From Parasitella parasitica (lineage: Eukaryota; Mucoromycota; Mucoromycetes; Mucorales; Mucoraceae): a stretch of DNA of 42,083 bases. The position numbers and the translations under genes were made by a program. The notes below the pieces were generated by a model. The model ran no database searches. It was not told where the DNA came from and saw nothing but the letters and a program-made list of their open reading frames with translations. The stretch is from the NCBI GenBank assembly GCA_025201805.1, contig MU619257.1, positions 105,299 through 147,381 of the forward strand. Direction: 5' to 3'. Shown in pieces: positions 32,078 to 42,083 of this stretch. Each line of letters begins with the position of its first letter. The stretch's first letter is position 1.

Positions 32078-32399
32078 GTTTATAGATATTTGCAAAGATA
32101 AATTGAAAAATAACCGTAAGATATGAAATTTGAAGATCTTTATACGAAATGATGCCACATGCATAAAGGTATTTCTTGTATGAAATACGCCATTTTCATA
32201 TTGAGGCATACTTTGAGCTGCATTTTTTTTTTTTTTTTTGCAAATCTCTTTAAACGTCTAAATTCACCTGTAACAACGATGCAATACAGGAGCTGTCCGC
32301 TAGCATTTGGTACTATCAACACTTGATTAAATATATAAACAAAACAACAAATTGTTTATTGGCCTGCTGTGCAGCAACCGACTCTCGAATGAAGCGAAC
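32078..32399. other. Short intergenic spacer
   Basis: AT-rich with a T run near 32224-32239. No gene seen; it holds the promoter of the small hypothetical gene and the 3' flank of the DUF7721-like gene. Confidence 0.5.
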
Positions 32400-33176
32400 T
32401 TATTTACTGAACTTGGATAGGAGACCAGAAGCAATCTTTTCAAAGCTAGACTGCTGGCCATGATTTTGTTGTTGCTGTTGTTGCTGTTGTTGCTGTTGTT
32501 GCTGTTGTTGTTGGTTGTTGTTGTTGTAACTGTTATTAGATCCATTCATGGAGTTTTGCTGGTTATTGTTATTGCCAGACGATGAACCTCCCATAAACAT
32601 TCCCAACAAGCTACTAATGGCAGCGCTACTGCCGCCACTAGATGAGTTACCACCACTACCACTGTTGCCGCCACCAGATTGCTTGGACATGTAGAGTTTC
32701 ATGGCCATCATAGCAGCTTGCTGAATAGCAGCACTTTGATTGTTGTTGCGAGAATCGCTATTAGCACCGCTGCCATTGCTCATAAGCTTGGAGACTTGAG
32801 CCATAGCCATCTGGATCATGTCAGCCATGCCGCCGCCAGACTCCTGGCTACGCTTTAAAGCTTCAACAGCAGCAGCGTTTCCAATGTCATGAGAGGATGC
32901 TTGATCTGGGCTTTGAGAGACCCGTTCGTAAGAATCTTGGGCAGCTCTAATTTCGTGATCCTGAGCAGGCTGATGACCCGAGACATTGGCCATCAAGCTG
33001 TTGACATAGTCGCCACCATTATGCTGCTGATTTTCTATCAAGAAAAATGATGCGCCACACATTACGCGCAATGATAATCAGTAAGCATTTTTATTGGTGC
33101 TATGCAGCACGTACTTACCATAGCTGCTAGCATTGCCACCCTGATAACTCGAAGCTTCGCCTTGTGGATAACTCAT
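32400..33176 (-). CDS. DUF7721-like low-complexity fungal protein
   Basis: Two exons (33119-33176, 32400-33034) give 230 residues. Conserved-looking helical blocks IGNAAAVEALKRSQES, MADMIQMAMAQVSKLM, AAIQQAAMMAMKLYMSKQ and AAISSLLGMFM are linked by Gly/Ser/Asn/Gln-rich segments, with a run of glutamines near the C-terminus. The block order matches a fungal family (DUF7721) with no known function, as far as I recall. There is no signal peptide or membrane helix. The first exon (MSYPQGEASSY...) is Tyr/Gly/Ser-rich like prion-type low-complexity regions. Function unknown. Confidence 0.75.
32468..32525 (-). repeat. CAA/CAG polyglutamine tract
   Basis: TTG/CTG repeats on the plus strand encode a run of about 15 glutamines then Asn-rich sequence in the DUF7721-like protein. 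Confidence 0.85.
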
Positions 33177-33860
33177 GATTGATACGGTTGGAAAGGAAAA
33201 AAAAAAAAAGAAACACGGGAATATTGCATCGCCTAAAATTGAGACATTTTTAAAAGAGTCATGTTCTAGCGCCCAAACACATTTTATTACAATTGTTCCA
33301 GGCCAAGATGGAAACGGTTGAATTGGTGTGCACACGAGCAACCTCTCTGTGTGTGCTGATAAGCTCTATTGGTTTCTTTTTCGTCAATAAAATATACACG
33401 GCCTCTTTCTAGAGATGTCTGAGACACATGTAAATATGATATGATTAATGAAATTTGGGAGCCCCGTCAATGTCGATCAAAACAGACCATTTTGATCACG
33501 GTCTCTGGCTTATTCATTGTCCAGCATACATCGCAACCATGTGAATAGACAATCAGCAAGCTTTTTAGTATTTTTTTTTATTCTATTTTTTCATGGAATT
33601 ATAATGAACAAAAGCTGCATCCCAGTTCAGTCTTGGCGCTTTCTCTTTTTAGAGTTTGCTGGCGTACAGGCCAAAAGACGTGCTTTCTTTTCCCGACTGG
33701 TAATGAAGCTTAGCCCACTAAAAGGTTAAAGCAACCACATATTGATAGAGTCTATAAATAAGCTCGCCTCAGTTCTTATTCTCTCGCCTTTCTTCTCTAT
33801 ATCATTCTCTTTCTTTTCTTTTTTTTTATCTCTTTCTTTTTTCGCTTTTTATACTCAAAT
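33177..33860. promoter_or_regulatory. Divergent intergenic region with a strong pyrimidine tract before the C2 gene
   Basis: About 680 bases between divergent genes, no gene supported. From about 33780 to 33850 the plus strand is almost all C and T and leads directly into the ATG of the C2-domain gene, as in leaders of well-expressed fungal genes. TATAAATAAG at about 33754 is a possible TATA box. Confidence 0.5.
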
Positions 33861-35255
33861 ATGGCTGTTGGTACATTAACTGTAACTCCTCGTAAGTTTG
33901 CGCCATTGCCATTTTCCCCAGTTTTTAATGAACGTCGTTAATATATTTAGAAACTCTTCATGACTTTCCCTCTGCCGGTAGTCAAGGTATAAAGGAAGCA
34001 GGTTGTTGTAGTGTATGTTGTACCAACTATTACCTCTGTAGATTTCAAGCTCTTTGTAGGCTGTTTCATCAGAGAATCTGAAAAACAAAGAACTCATGCC
34101 ATCAGTCACCCAAACACCACTTGGAGCGACTCTTTAAATGTGTAAGTTCGAGAAAGGTAAAATGGGCGGATTTCATTTGTAACCAAGTTTGAATTCTCTT
34201 GTAGCACCGTTCCTGAAGGCGAAAATCACTTGAACATCGAACTGATTAACGAAAGCCCCACTAACAGTGGTATTGTTGCTACTGCCAAGGTTGCTTTGAA
34301 TCAAGTGTATAATCTCGGCAAGGAATCCATCCGGGTTCCATTAAGTTCCAGTAACGGTGGCTCTTTTGGTAATCTCGAATTGAACCTTGTGTTCAATGTA
34401 AGTATATCGCTCTATGTTCAAATTTGAAAACAGAGAATTAAATTCACACTAGGGGTCTAATTCTGTGAGCTCTGTATCATCTTCTTTTGGTACTATGAGC
34501 TTGGCTGGTGGCGAGCAAGTTTCTTACCAGCAAACTACCGCTCAGTCTCACTCTACTTCACACAGTCAGTCAGATAGCCGTCAAACCTCATTCTCTTCCT
34601 TGGGCCCTGCCAACCCCATCCCTGCCAACTATGGATCTTGTCCTCCTCCTCCTTTCACTCCTCCTGCTCCTATCTCATACTCATACGATGGAGAGGAAAG
34701 AGGTATGAACATGCCCGGCGCTACCACTGCTAAAGTTGAAGGCGGTAAGTCTGGGAAAGAGTCCGACGATGCCCATACCAGAGGAGGATTGGTAAGTAAA
34801 ATTAACAATAATATTAATGACTCTACGGACTATGATGGTTTATTGATTATTGTGTCACATCTGTTAATTGGCAGTTGAAAGGCGCTGCCGTTACAGCTGG
34901 TGCTTTAACCGCTGCAGGTCTTGCTGCTTGGGGTGCTCATGAACTCAAGGAACACTTTGAAAAGAAGGAGCAGGAAGACGCTAAAAAACACAAGCCTGTT
35001 GTTGTTCCAGCTGGATACCAACAACAGCAACAACAACAACAACAACAACAACAACATTATACCACCAAAAGCGACCATCAGAAGGTAAACAAGGTTAAGA
35101 AAGAAAAGAAAGAAAAGAAAGAAAAGACAAAGTCCAAGAAGCACGGTGGAAAGGGATCTGATTCTTCCTCTTCCTCTTCTTCTGACTCTGATTCATCTGA
35201 TGATGAGAGCAAGGGCAACAAGCATAAGAAAAGAAGCGATAACGAATGGCGCTAA
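33861..35255 (+). CDS. C2-domain protein with glycine-rich and lysine/serine-rich tail
   Basis: Six exons (33861-33891, 33951-33977, 34042-34141, 34205-34397, 34453-34791, 34875-35255) give 356 residues. Residues 1-118 form a C2-like beta sandwich: MAVGTLTVTP, FKLFVGCFI, then HPNTTWSDSLNVTVPEG (the usual N-P-x-W-N-E position), HLNIELINES and GNLELNLVFN. The calcium-binding aspartates of classical C2 domains are mostly absent. Next is a Ser/Gln/Pro-rich linker (YSYDGEERG), a small-residue segment AAVTAGALTAAGLAAWGAHE that could be a glycine-zipper helix, polyglutamine, then KKEKKEKKEK repeats and a Ser/Asp stretch. Fungal C2 proteins of this shape occur, but I know of no function. An internal GTAAGT at about 34745 could allow alternative splicing. 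Confidence 0.8.
35029..35054 (+). repeat. CAA polyglutamine tract
   Basis: A run of CAA and CAG codons in the last exon of the C2-domain gene, between the small-residue helix and the lysine-rich repeats. Confidence 0.85.
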
Positions 35256-36002
35256 GTACCATTAAACAGATAACACTATTTCAAATAAAATATCCTGCGT
35301 AAATCGCATACAAATATCTCATAATACCAAAAAGCTATTTGGGTTATAGTAACTGCTACATTCTGCAAATGTTAATAGGTCATTTTCTTTTATAATGTAA
35401 ATCACTAATACTTTAAAAAAAATTTAAAGCACAATAAGCTATCAGCAATTACTAATGTAATGTTCAAGCAACGATCCGTGGGTGGGGGTATGCTTCTCAC
35501 AGAGTTGCTAATAAGTAATAATGTCATTATACGCAATCGCTACTACAGAATATGCAGTACAAAGTATGAATCAAAAAATTAGTACCCTCATGTTGTTTAT
35601 TTCAGCCAAAAAAAAAAAAGTAGATACTTTTGAACACATGCGCCGCCTGGTGGAAATAGATTATGTATCAGATAGCCCTGAACGTGACAGTGCCAGGCAA
35701 GTATAAAACATGGCCGAGTGTCTTGTTTGTCCAAAGATGTAGGCGTTTGCATGCATTTTGTATGAAAGTTATAGTGTTTTTGGTAACATACAGTGAGAAT
35801 ATGACATTTAGCAGGTGAGACAGACTCCAGGATATGATGTGCATGTCTGGCCCTGGATAGTTGCTGCTACAGGCTTTTAAACCCAAAGTTGTTAATTTTT
35901 AATACCGTAGCTCTTTACACGCGTTCAAAGAACTTGAGCATTTTGACGCTTTCTTCCTCGTATTCATTTTTTTTTTTTTCCTTTTTCTTTTTCTTTGTCA
36001 TC
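35256..36002. other. Intergenic region between C2 gene and SPT7
   Basis: About 750 bases, no gene supported. AATAAA at 35284-35289 is the likely poly(A) signal of the C2 gene. A pyrimidine-rich tract at 35950-36000 precedes the SPT7 start. Confidence 0.5.
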
Positions 36003-37037
36003 ATGGCCACAGCCACCTCTTTACCCAGCAAATTACCCCCATGGCCTCGACTGTCATACGCTTTAGCCATGCATTTAGTGAAAAATGATATCCCCAGGAC
36101 ATTTCTGACATCTGCCGAAGAAGAGCACCTGAACACAGCACTTGTGTCTTTTCAACAATGGCAGAGCTTTATTGAACCCAAAATTGATGCAACCAAGCCA
36201 GATCACCAATTCACAAGCAGTCAATTAACAGCCTTTCGAGTGCGCACATTGCTTTCAGAACAATTTATACCACATTTCTTTCATAAAGATGCTCGACACC
36301 GACCATGTTGTCAAAATTCAAAGCTTAATATTGATAAATTATGCTTGGAAGCGAAAGAAGTGAACGATAATCATGAAACCACCATTGCCAGGTTGGATAT
36401 ACCCGAAAACCAAGTATCAAAAACAGATACAATGCCATTGATAACTTTTAAAGCCGAAGGACAACACGATGAGCAGCAAAAGCGCACCACTCAAAATAGT
36501 GATCACATACCTCTACTGGATATATTTCACACAGTCGAATTTGATAAAGCCGCTATGGTTGAACAGCGCAAGCTAGAAGAGTCTCAGGCACAAGAAGAGA
36601 GGCTCAATGAAGAGAAAAATAAAAATAGCAATAGCAATAGCGTCGTAGCCGTAAGTATGGATTGTTTTTATAAACTGAAACATGTCGTCAACAATAGTTC
36701 TTGCTCTAGTCGCTCCTTTTCGAAGATTCTGACCAATCCAACCTGAAATATCTACTCAAAGGCATTGCAGAGAACCGACATAAAACAACACTGACAGATC
36801 GAGAGCTTCGCAATCTGTTACTTGAAGTAAAGCCTCATAGATCTAAATGGGCAAATGATGACAAAGCTGGACAAGAAGATCTCTATGAAGCATGCGAAAA
36901 GATGTTGACTGACCTGAAAAACTACACTGAGCATTCAACGCCATTTATAACCAAAGTGAGCAAGAGAGACGCACCAGATTATTTCGAAGGTAAGATTTCA
37001 TGGGCATTATTAAACAGTTTATTTGAAATGCTTTTTT

Positions 37038-37080
<43 letters not shown>

Positions 37081-39514
37081 TCTTCTGCAGTTATAAAGGA
37101 ACCCATGGATCTTGGGACAGTATCAAAAAAACTCAAAGCATTCCAATACAAGAACAAGAAGGAATTCGCTCGGGATCTACACTTGATTTTCCAGAATTGT
37201 TTGGATTACAACACAGACCCGCACAGCGAATATCGTAAACATGCGATTGCAATGCGCAGAAAGACAGATCGGCTATTGCCTCGAGTGCCGGATATCAGTA
37301 TAAAGGAGCGCTTTGGAGATGATGTAGATGATTATATGGATATGAGCGACGAGGAACTAACAGAGTGTGCCAACCCACCTATAAAGTTAACCCTCAACAG
37401 AGAACGTAGTGCGAGTCGAGCATCAAGAGAGAGATCCATGACCGTGGATTCGGTAGCTGATGAAGGGTTGCATGCAAACTATGCCGGAAAGTACCCCAAA
37501 AAGGGAGCAGCTCATCCTCAAACTGCCATTGACACAGCGCACGAAGAGCAGAGCACAGACAGCGAAATAGAAGCAGATAAAGGTGAATTGCAAAATACCA
37601 TGTGGAGGGCAGTAACCAAAAAAACGAGGGCCAAAGTGATGGTAAGCGATGAACCTTTGACCTCGGAGCAATCACTAAACGCTTTTCTTTAACAGATGGA
37701 CATTGAAAAACAGTATCAGTTTGATTTCGGTAATCGACATGCTATTACAAAATCACCCCTTGATATGGAAAGACTTGATCTAATGGAACATTTGCATCAT
37801 CAACCCGAAAGCACAAATAAACTAATACGATGTAGTCGCATAGAGTTTTCAAGATGGCTGGAGCGACACGAAGGCATGAGAGTCTACAATGATTTCGACC
37901 TAAACTCTGAAGACGAGGATGGATACGACAGCGGCTTTTTTTTCTCTCGTGAAAGTAATCGACCAAGACCTACGGACAAAGACGATGCTATGCGAAATGA
38001 CTTGTTCTTGCCAGAGTATTCTACGACACCTGGATTACCTGAAATTGAGGGTGTTCCTGGAGTGATTGAAGGTGTAGATGAATACTATAGCGATCAAGAA
38101 GCTGACGAGGAGGAAAAGAAGCAAAGCTCACCTACATTGGACATGTACGTGGCAACAAGACGCCCAGAAAAAGGCTTGGGTACACTTATGGACAATAATA
38201 TCAAAGCCTTACAAAACATCCGTTCTATTTACAAAATGTGCAATTCAATTCATAATAACAATCCCATCGGTGAATCCAGTGATGCTTACTCGTCGCTTGC
38301 AAATGATGATGACAGCGAGGCAGATGAAACCAAACCTACATCAGCACCCTTGAACGAAATTGCAGCATCGATACCATCATCATCATCATCATCATCAAGT
38401 GATTTTTCCTCTATAGAAATTAATCAAGAAACAAACCAACAATTGATGCAGCGGACAATTATACAATTGCTTACTCATGCTGGCTTTGAGGGAGCGCAAG
38501 GTGGACCATTGAATGTAATGACTGAGCTCATGTCAGAGTACTTTTCAAATATTGGCAAAACGTTAAAGAGCTATTGCGACACACATGGCCATGATATGAC
38601 GGGGGAAGAGATTTTACTACACTCTCTTCATGAAAATGGCGTAGATCAGTTGGACGATTTGGTGGGCTATGTTACTGATGATGTGGAAAAGTATGGCCAC
38701 CGTTTGAGAGATGTGAACAGGAGACTCGAAAGCACCTATCAAGACTTGGTAGCTGGATCGACGAAAGAAACCCTGCACAACGAATCAGATTTATTCGAAG
38801 ACGACGATGCATTTACAACGTAGTATGGAGCATAAAACGTATGAGATTGTTTGCCAACTATTTTCTACTAGAGGTTTGTTTGGTGATGAATTGGGCCCAG
38901 ATTTCTTTGGGTTCAAGAAAATTGGCCTGGACCAAGAATATAATGCTACTTTGTTACAAATCCCACCCAAGCTCTGGTTTGGAAACGACGAACCAAAGCT
39001 CAAGAAACTTGTACAAAGCAAGACTCAAGGTATGTTGTGTGCAAGTATTCCAGTAGGCGGATGTATTAATGTTTGTATCACTGTAGAAGAACCACCGCTA
39101 AAGTATCCTTTTCCGCCTGCATTTACTCCTGCCAAAGATGAAGATTCATTTATAGGCTTGTTGAAACCATGGTACAAGAGGCGTATCCATGACAATCCAA
39201 GTGCCGTTGAAGACGAATTCAAGTCCGCCAGACGAAGCAATCGACCCAAAAACCCCCCCATCCATCTGCGGTCTGCCAACTCTATTCATATCAGTCAGAG
39301 TAAGCGCAAAGCGCTCAAAGACGGATCCAACACAATACATTCTCTTGCCCTAATGGAGGAAAAAAAGAAGCGAAAAATATTGCTGGAAGAATCCAAAGCT
39401 GAGAAGAAGAAGCAGAAATTGGATTTGAAGGCACAGAAATTAGCAGAAAGGGAGCAGAAAAAGAAGATACGTGAAGAGAACAGATTGGCTAAACAGCAAA
39501 AAGAGAAAAAGTAA
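36003..39514 (+). CDS. SPT7: SAGA complex subunit SPT7 (bromodomain and histone fold)
   Basis: Six exons (36003-36650, 36710-36989, 37091-37641, 37696-38819, 38872-39029, 39087-39514) give 1062 residues. The bromodomain is at about 255-350: DAPDYFEVIKEPMDLGTVSK with the ZA loop, FARDLHLIFQNCLDYN with the acetyl-lysine-binding Asn, and the C helix. A histone-fold (bromo-TP) domain is at about 737-825 (LMQRTIIQLLTHAGF, LNVMTELMSEYFSNIGKTL). The C-terminal part has GPDFFGFKKIGLDQEY, seen in Spt7 proteins, and ends in a charged Lys/Glu coiled coil. SPT7 holds SAGA together, pairing with Ada1 by its histone fold. The last intron (57 nt) has no stop. Intron 2 holds a (TC)n tract. The 3' flank has two TGTATATA sites facing the convergent PUF gene. 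Confidence 0.92.
37038..37080 (+). repeat. (TC)n tract in SPT7 intron 2
   Basis: A long TC dinucleotide run next to the 3' splice site, acting as an extended polypyrimidine tract. Confidence 0.9.
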
Positions 39515-39520
39515 CTTGTG

Positions 39521-39528
39521 TGTATATA
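39521..39528 (+). promoter_or_regulatory. PUF-type site TGTATATA in SPT7 3' UTR
   Basis: An exact UGUAUAUA 7 bases past the SPT7 stop. This is the sequence predicted for the eight-repeat PUF protein encoded next door. A second exact copy lies at 39592-39599. Confidence 0.5.
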
Positions 39529-39591
39529 AAAAAAAAAAAAAAAAAGAATTTATTTATAGTAGAATATATAGTTGGTTTCGCTATTTGTTGT

Positions 39592-39599
39592 TGTATATA
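39592..39599 (+). promoter_or_regulatory. Second PUF-type site TGTATATA in SPT7 3' UTR
   Basis: An exact UGUAUAUA 71 bases after the first. Whether it is transcribed depends on the length of the SPT7 3' UTR. Confidence 0.4.
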
Positions 39600-39742
39600 T
39601 AAAATATTTATAAGTGATCAAAAAAAAAGAAGAAGAAAAGAGAAGCGGCAAGAATTATTATATCTAGAAAGAATATGTAGGCTTGTAAAATTAGTAGTTT
39701 AAATAGTGAGAAAGAGATGATACAGAAAAATTATATATATAA

Positions 39743-41999
39743 TTATGTACGTTGTTGGGGAAAAGAAGAGATGTCATTAATGTTGTTGTTACTAGGTGTA
39801 AAGGTAGGAATGCCCGAGGTGGTCAAGGGTGCTGATGGTTTGGTTATACCCAGATTCTCAATTACTAATGGCGATGCGTTTCCTGCTCCTGCTGCCATGG
39901 GCATAACAGGCGAGTTGTTCGAGGCAAACATCATTTGCTTTTCGACTTCTAAACATGCTAGAACAGCAGTTAATAAAAAAGAAAAAAAAACGAATCATAC
40001 TTTACATCTACATATACTTACTGCTAATAAGGTGTTTACCATAAGTGTACTTTTTCAAACCTTGAAGATGAGGTTTGATCTTGGCTACCAATAAATCCCG
40101 TTGGTTGCCATCGACTACATCAAGCATCTTTTGTACAACGTAGTTGGCATATTGATCCTTCATCATGGACATCAGTGGATAAGATCTACATGGCAGAACA
40201 TCAGAAGGTGCAGTTGATATACTCAGGATACCACACACTTACCCATCAGGTCGAGTTAACAATACTTCTTCAATCAAAGCTTGGCGGTCTTCTTGACATC
40301 CGTAGGCAACGCATTTTTCAACCACATTGCTAGCAAACTTGTGCTTGCTTAACTGAAGCGTATGTCCTCTAACTTTGCTGATAATCAAAGCCTTATCCTT
40401 GGGCTTACCGTGTTCTAAAATGTGCTGGATTACATAGTTTCCGTACTGATCTTGAACCAACTGACTGGTACTCCTATGGAGTTCCTCCAACAAGTAGATC
40501 TAGCAAAATCGAACAATTAGCATTACATTATTTTTTGGAGGAAAACCCCCCCCCCCCTCTTTCTCTCTCTCTCTCTCTCTCTGTGTTGAACTCTTACTGT
40601 TTGCTCCTCAGGACAATGCTCAAACATCCTTTGGATTACACGGCAGCCGTAGGGGTGTGTAGCCAAATGGTAGACTTGGCCATAGAACGTATCAATAATG
40701 AATTGGATGTGTTGTGCTGGCACACGTTCAATGGCTTTTTGCACTACATGATTTCCGTTTTGATCTTTGACACACTTGAGAACACAACCATCCAACTCCT
40801 GGATCAAAACAGCCTGTTGATCTGTCAGCACGTACTCGAGTGCTTTCTGAACAACACGACAGCCGTACATCTGCAGCGACAATGACAGGATATGCCCCTC
40901 CATTTGCTTGGCCAGTACGGTTTTCTGCGCCTGGTTACCGTGTTCAAACAGCTTCTGGATGACATAGTTTCCAAACACATCCGTCATCAACTGCAGACAA
41001 TTGGGCAAGATTTCATCAAACACAAATTGCTTATCATCGCTTGTAGCAGTTTCAAGCTTTTGCTGAATAAACCGACTACCGTGCTGATCGCCACTGAACT
41101 CAACAACATGGTTAACGATATCTTTGAGTCCAAACTTCTTGTTCTTGTTGTTACGGAATTCTTCTAATAGTGGGCTTCGGATGATGGGAACCATGGGTTC
41201 AACAGCAGACACAGGTGAAGCCACATTGGGCTCATGCATTGGATTGGGTGTCATGGATCCGTTGTTGTTGCGGCTACGGGGAGCAGGACTAGCAGGGGTG
41301 CTCGGTAGGGCAGCACCAGACGCCGAATAATATGGAGAGGAACTGGCCATGTTACTGGTATTGATATGAGGCAAAGACTGCTGTGCTTGGGACGCATGAT
41401 GCTGTTGCTGCAATTGCTGTTGTCGCATCATTTGCTCTCTCAACAATAGTATTTGTTCCTGCTGCATCAATATTTGGCGCTGGCGAGATTGCAGTTGAAG
41501 TAGTAAGCGGTCGTTTGTCAATGAGGATTCCTGCTGGCTTATCATCATGGTAGCGGTGGTGGGAGTGGTTGGTTGACTGAAATCAGCATTAGACATCAAG
41601 GACGGACTGGCTCTTCCAGAAGTGTCGATCCATTGCTGAGGAGGAGCGTGTAAAGGCGACCGCATCATATCCTCATTGAGTTTACCGCCACCTCTGTATT
41701 CCAATACATCAGGCGTACCGGTTCGATCATGCTGCTGCGGATCGTTGCTATCCCACATTGCGCTGTACCCTTGAGGAGTTTGTACTCTACTCCTATCGGC
41801 TTCAAACGAGCTGGTAACTACGAAATGTTTTAGTATTCACTGTCTAGATTGAATGGAAATACGGATATATACCAGGAGACATGGTGCCACTCCATGCCAA
41901 CGAGCTATCGCTCAAAACAGCGTCCAAGCTTTGCGGAGCTGGCGGCGGAGCCATTCCATTGCCGCCTTGTTGGCTCATCCATTGGTAGTAGCGCTGTTG

Positions 42000-42030
<31 letters not shown>

Positions 42031-42083
42031 AGATGTCTTTTTGACAGAGCGTCTTCGTGCTAAGTATCCAGTAGCCCCATCCA
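39743..42083 (-). CDS. Pumilio/PUF-family RNA-binding protein (N-terminus beyond the window)
   Basis: Visible exons are 41873-42059, 40598-41817, 40243-40499, 40022-40185 and 39743-39957; a TAG acceptor at 42060-42062 means earlier exons lie past 42083. The protein has a Gln-rich low-complexity N-part, then eight PUF repeats. Their base-contact triplets read SR..Q, NY..Q, CR..Q, NH..Q, CR..Q, NY..Q, SN..E, NY..Q for repeats 1 to 8, exactly the Pumilio pattern. By the known PUF code this predicts binding to 5'-UGUAUAUA-3'. Such proteins bind mRNA 3' UTRs in the cytoplasm and promote decay or repression. A CT/C-rich low-complexity tract (40546-40583) sits in the intron before repeat 6. It is convergent with SPT7, 228 bp apart. 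Confidence 0.93.
40546..40583. repeat. C run and (CT)n in a PUF intron
   Basis: A 12-base C run followed by CT dinucleotides within the intron at 40500-40597. Confidence 0.85.
41996..42030 (-). repeat. CAG/CAA polyglutamine tract in the PUF protein
   Basis: CTG/TTG repeats on the plus strand encode about ten glutamines near the N-terminal side of the PUF protein. Confidence 0.85.

Noticed and set aside
39707-39740. An autoregulatory PUF site in the PUF gene's own 3' flank
   Set aside because: The minus strand has only UGUAUCAU here, which breaks the consensus at a position where A is required.

Overview
The window looks like nuclear DNA of a filamentous fungus, most likely an early-diverging Mucoromycota lineage (Mucorales-like). 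It is AT-rich, with short GT-AG introns (about 45-80 nt, often with a CTAAC/CTGAC-like branch point), long A/T homopolymers, polyglutamine tracts and compact multi-exon genes. Identity rests on protein motifs read by eye and on splice models that keep frame; no search was run.

Layout. 1-1 kb is empty, then a small Ecl1-type zinc-binding protein (-). At 1.8-3.5 kb is an RBBP4/Msi1/Hat2 histone-binding WD40 gene (-, nine exons), then a flavin monooxygenase (-). After a 1.3 kb promoter-like gap come glycogen phosphorylase (+, intronless) and ESCRT-II VPS25 (+), which runs head-on into aminopeptidase P (-) with 3 bp between the stops. SIN3 (-, three PAH domains) fills 13.2-17.4 kb. Then follow an omega-like glutathione transferase (+), a CYS3/Zip1-like bZIP factor (-), a PA-TM-RING ubiquitin ligase (-) and, divergent from it, a three-TM DUF202 protein (+).

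The 24.9-26.6 kb interval is the accessory part. It holds a decayed reverse-transcriptase fragment, then a 1435 bp element flanked by TA with about 36 bp terminal inverted repeats (Tc1/mariner style). Inside are a broken fragment of an RBBP4-type gene and long direct repeats.

Beyond it lie a TPR co-chaperone-like gene (-), the 1212-residue splicing factor SF3B3/RSE1 (-), a small unrecognised gene broken by an assembly gap (-), a DUF7721-like low-complexity protein (-), a C2-domain protein with a lysine/serine tail (+), the SAGA subunit SPT7 (+), and a Pumilio-type PUF RNA-binding protein (-) whose N-terminus runs off the window.

Most genes are ordinary housekeeping genes. Several concern chromatin and RNA: RBBP4 and SIN3 families share the Rpd3/HDAC complexes, SPT7 belongs to SAGA, SF3B3 to U2 snRNP, and PUF to mRNA 3' UTR control. 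Nothing suggests a gene cluster in the metabolic sense. The best candidate for something undescribed is the TIR element carrying a host-gene fragment.
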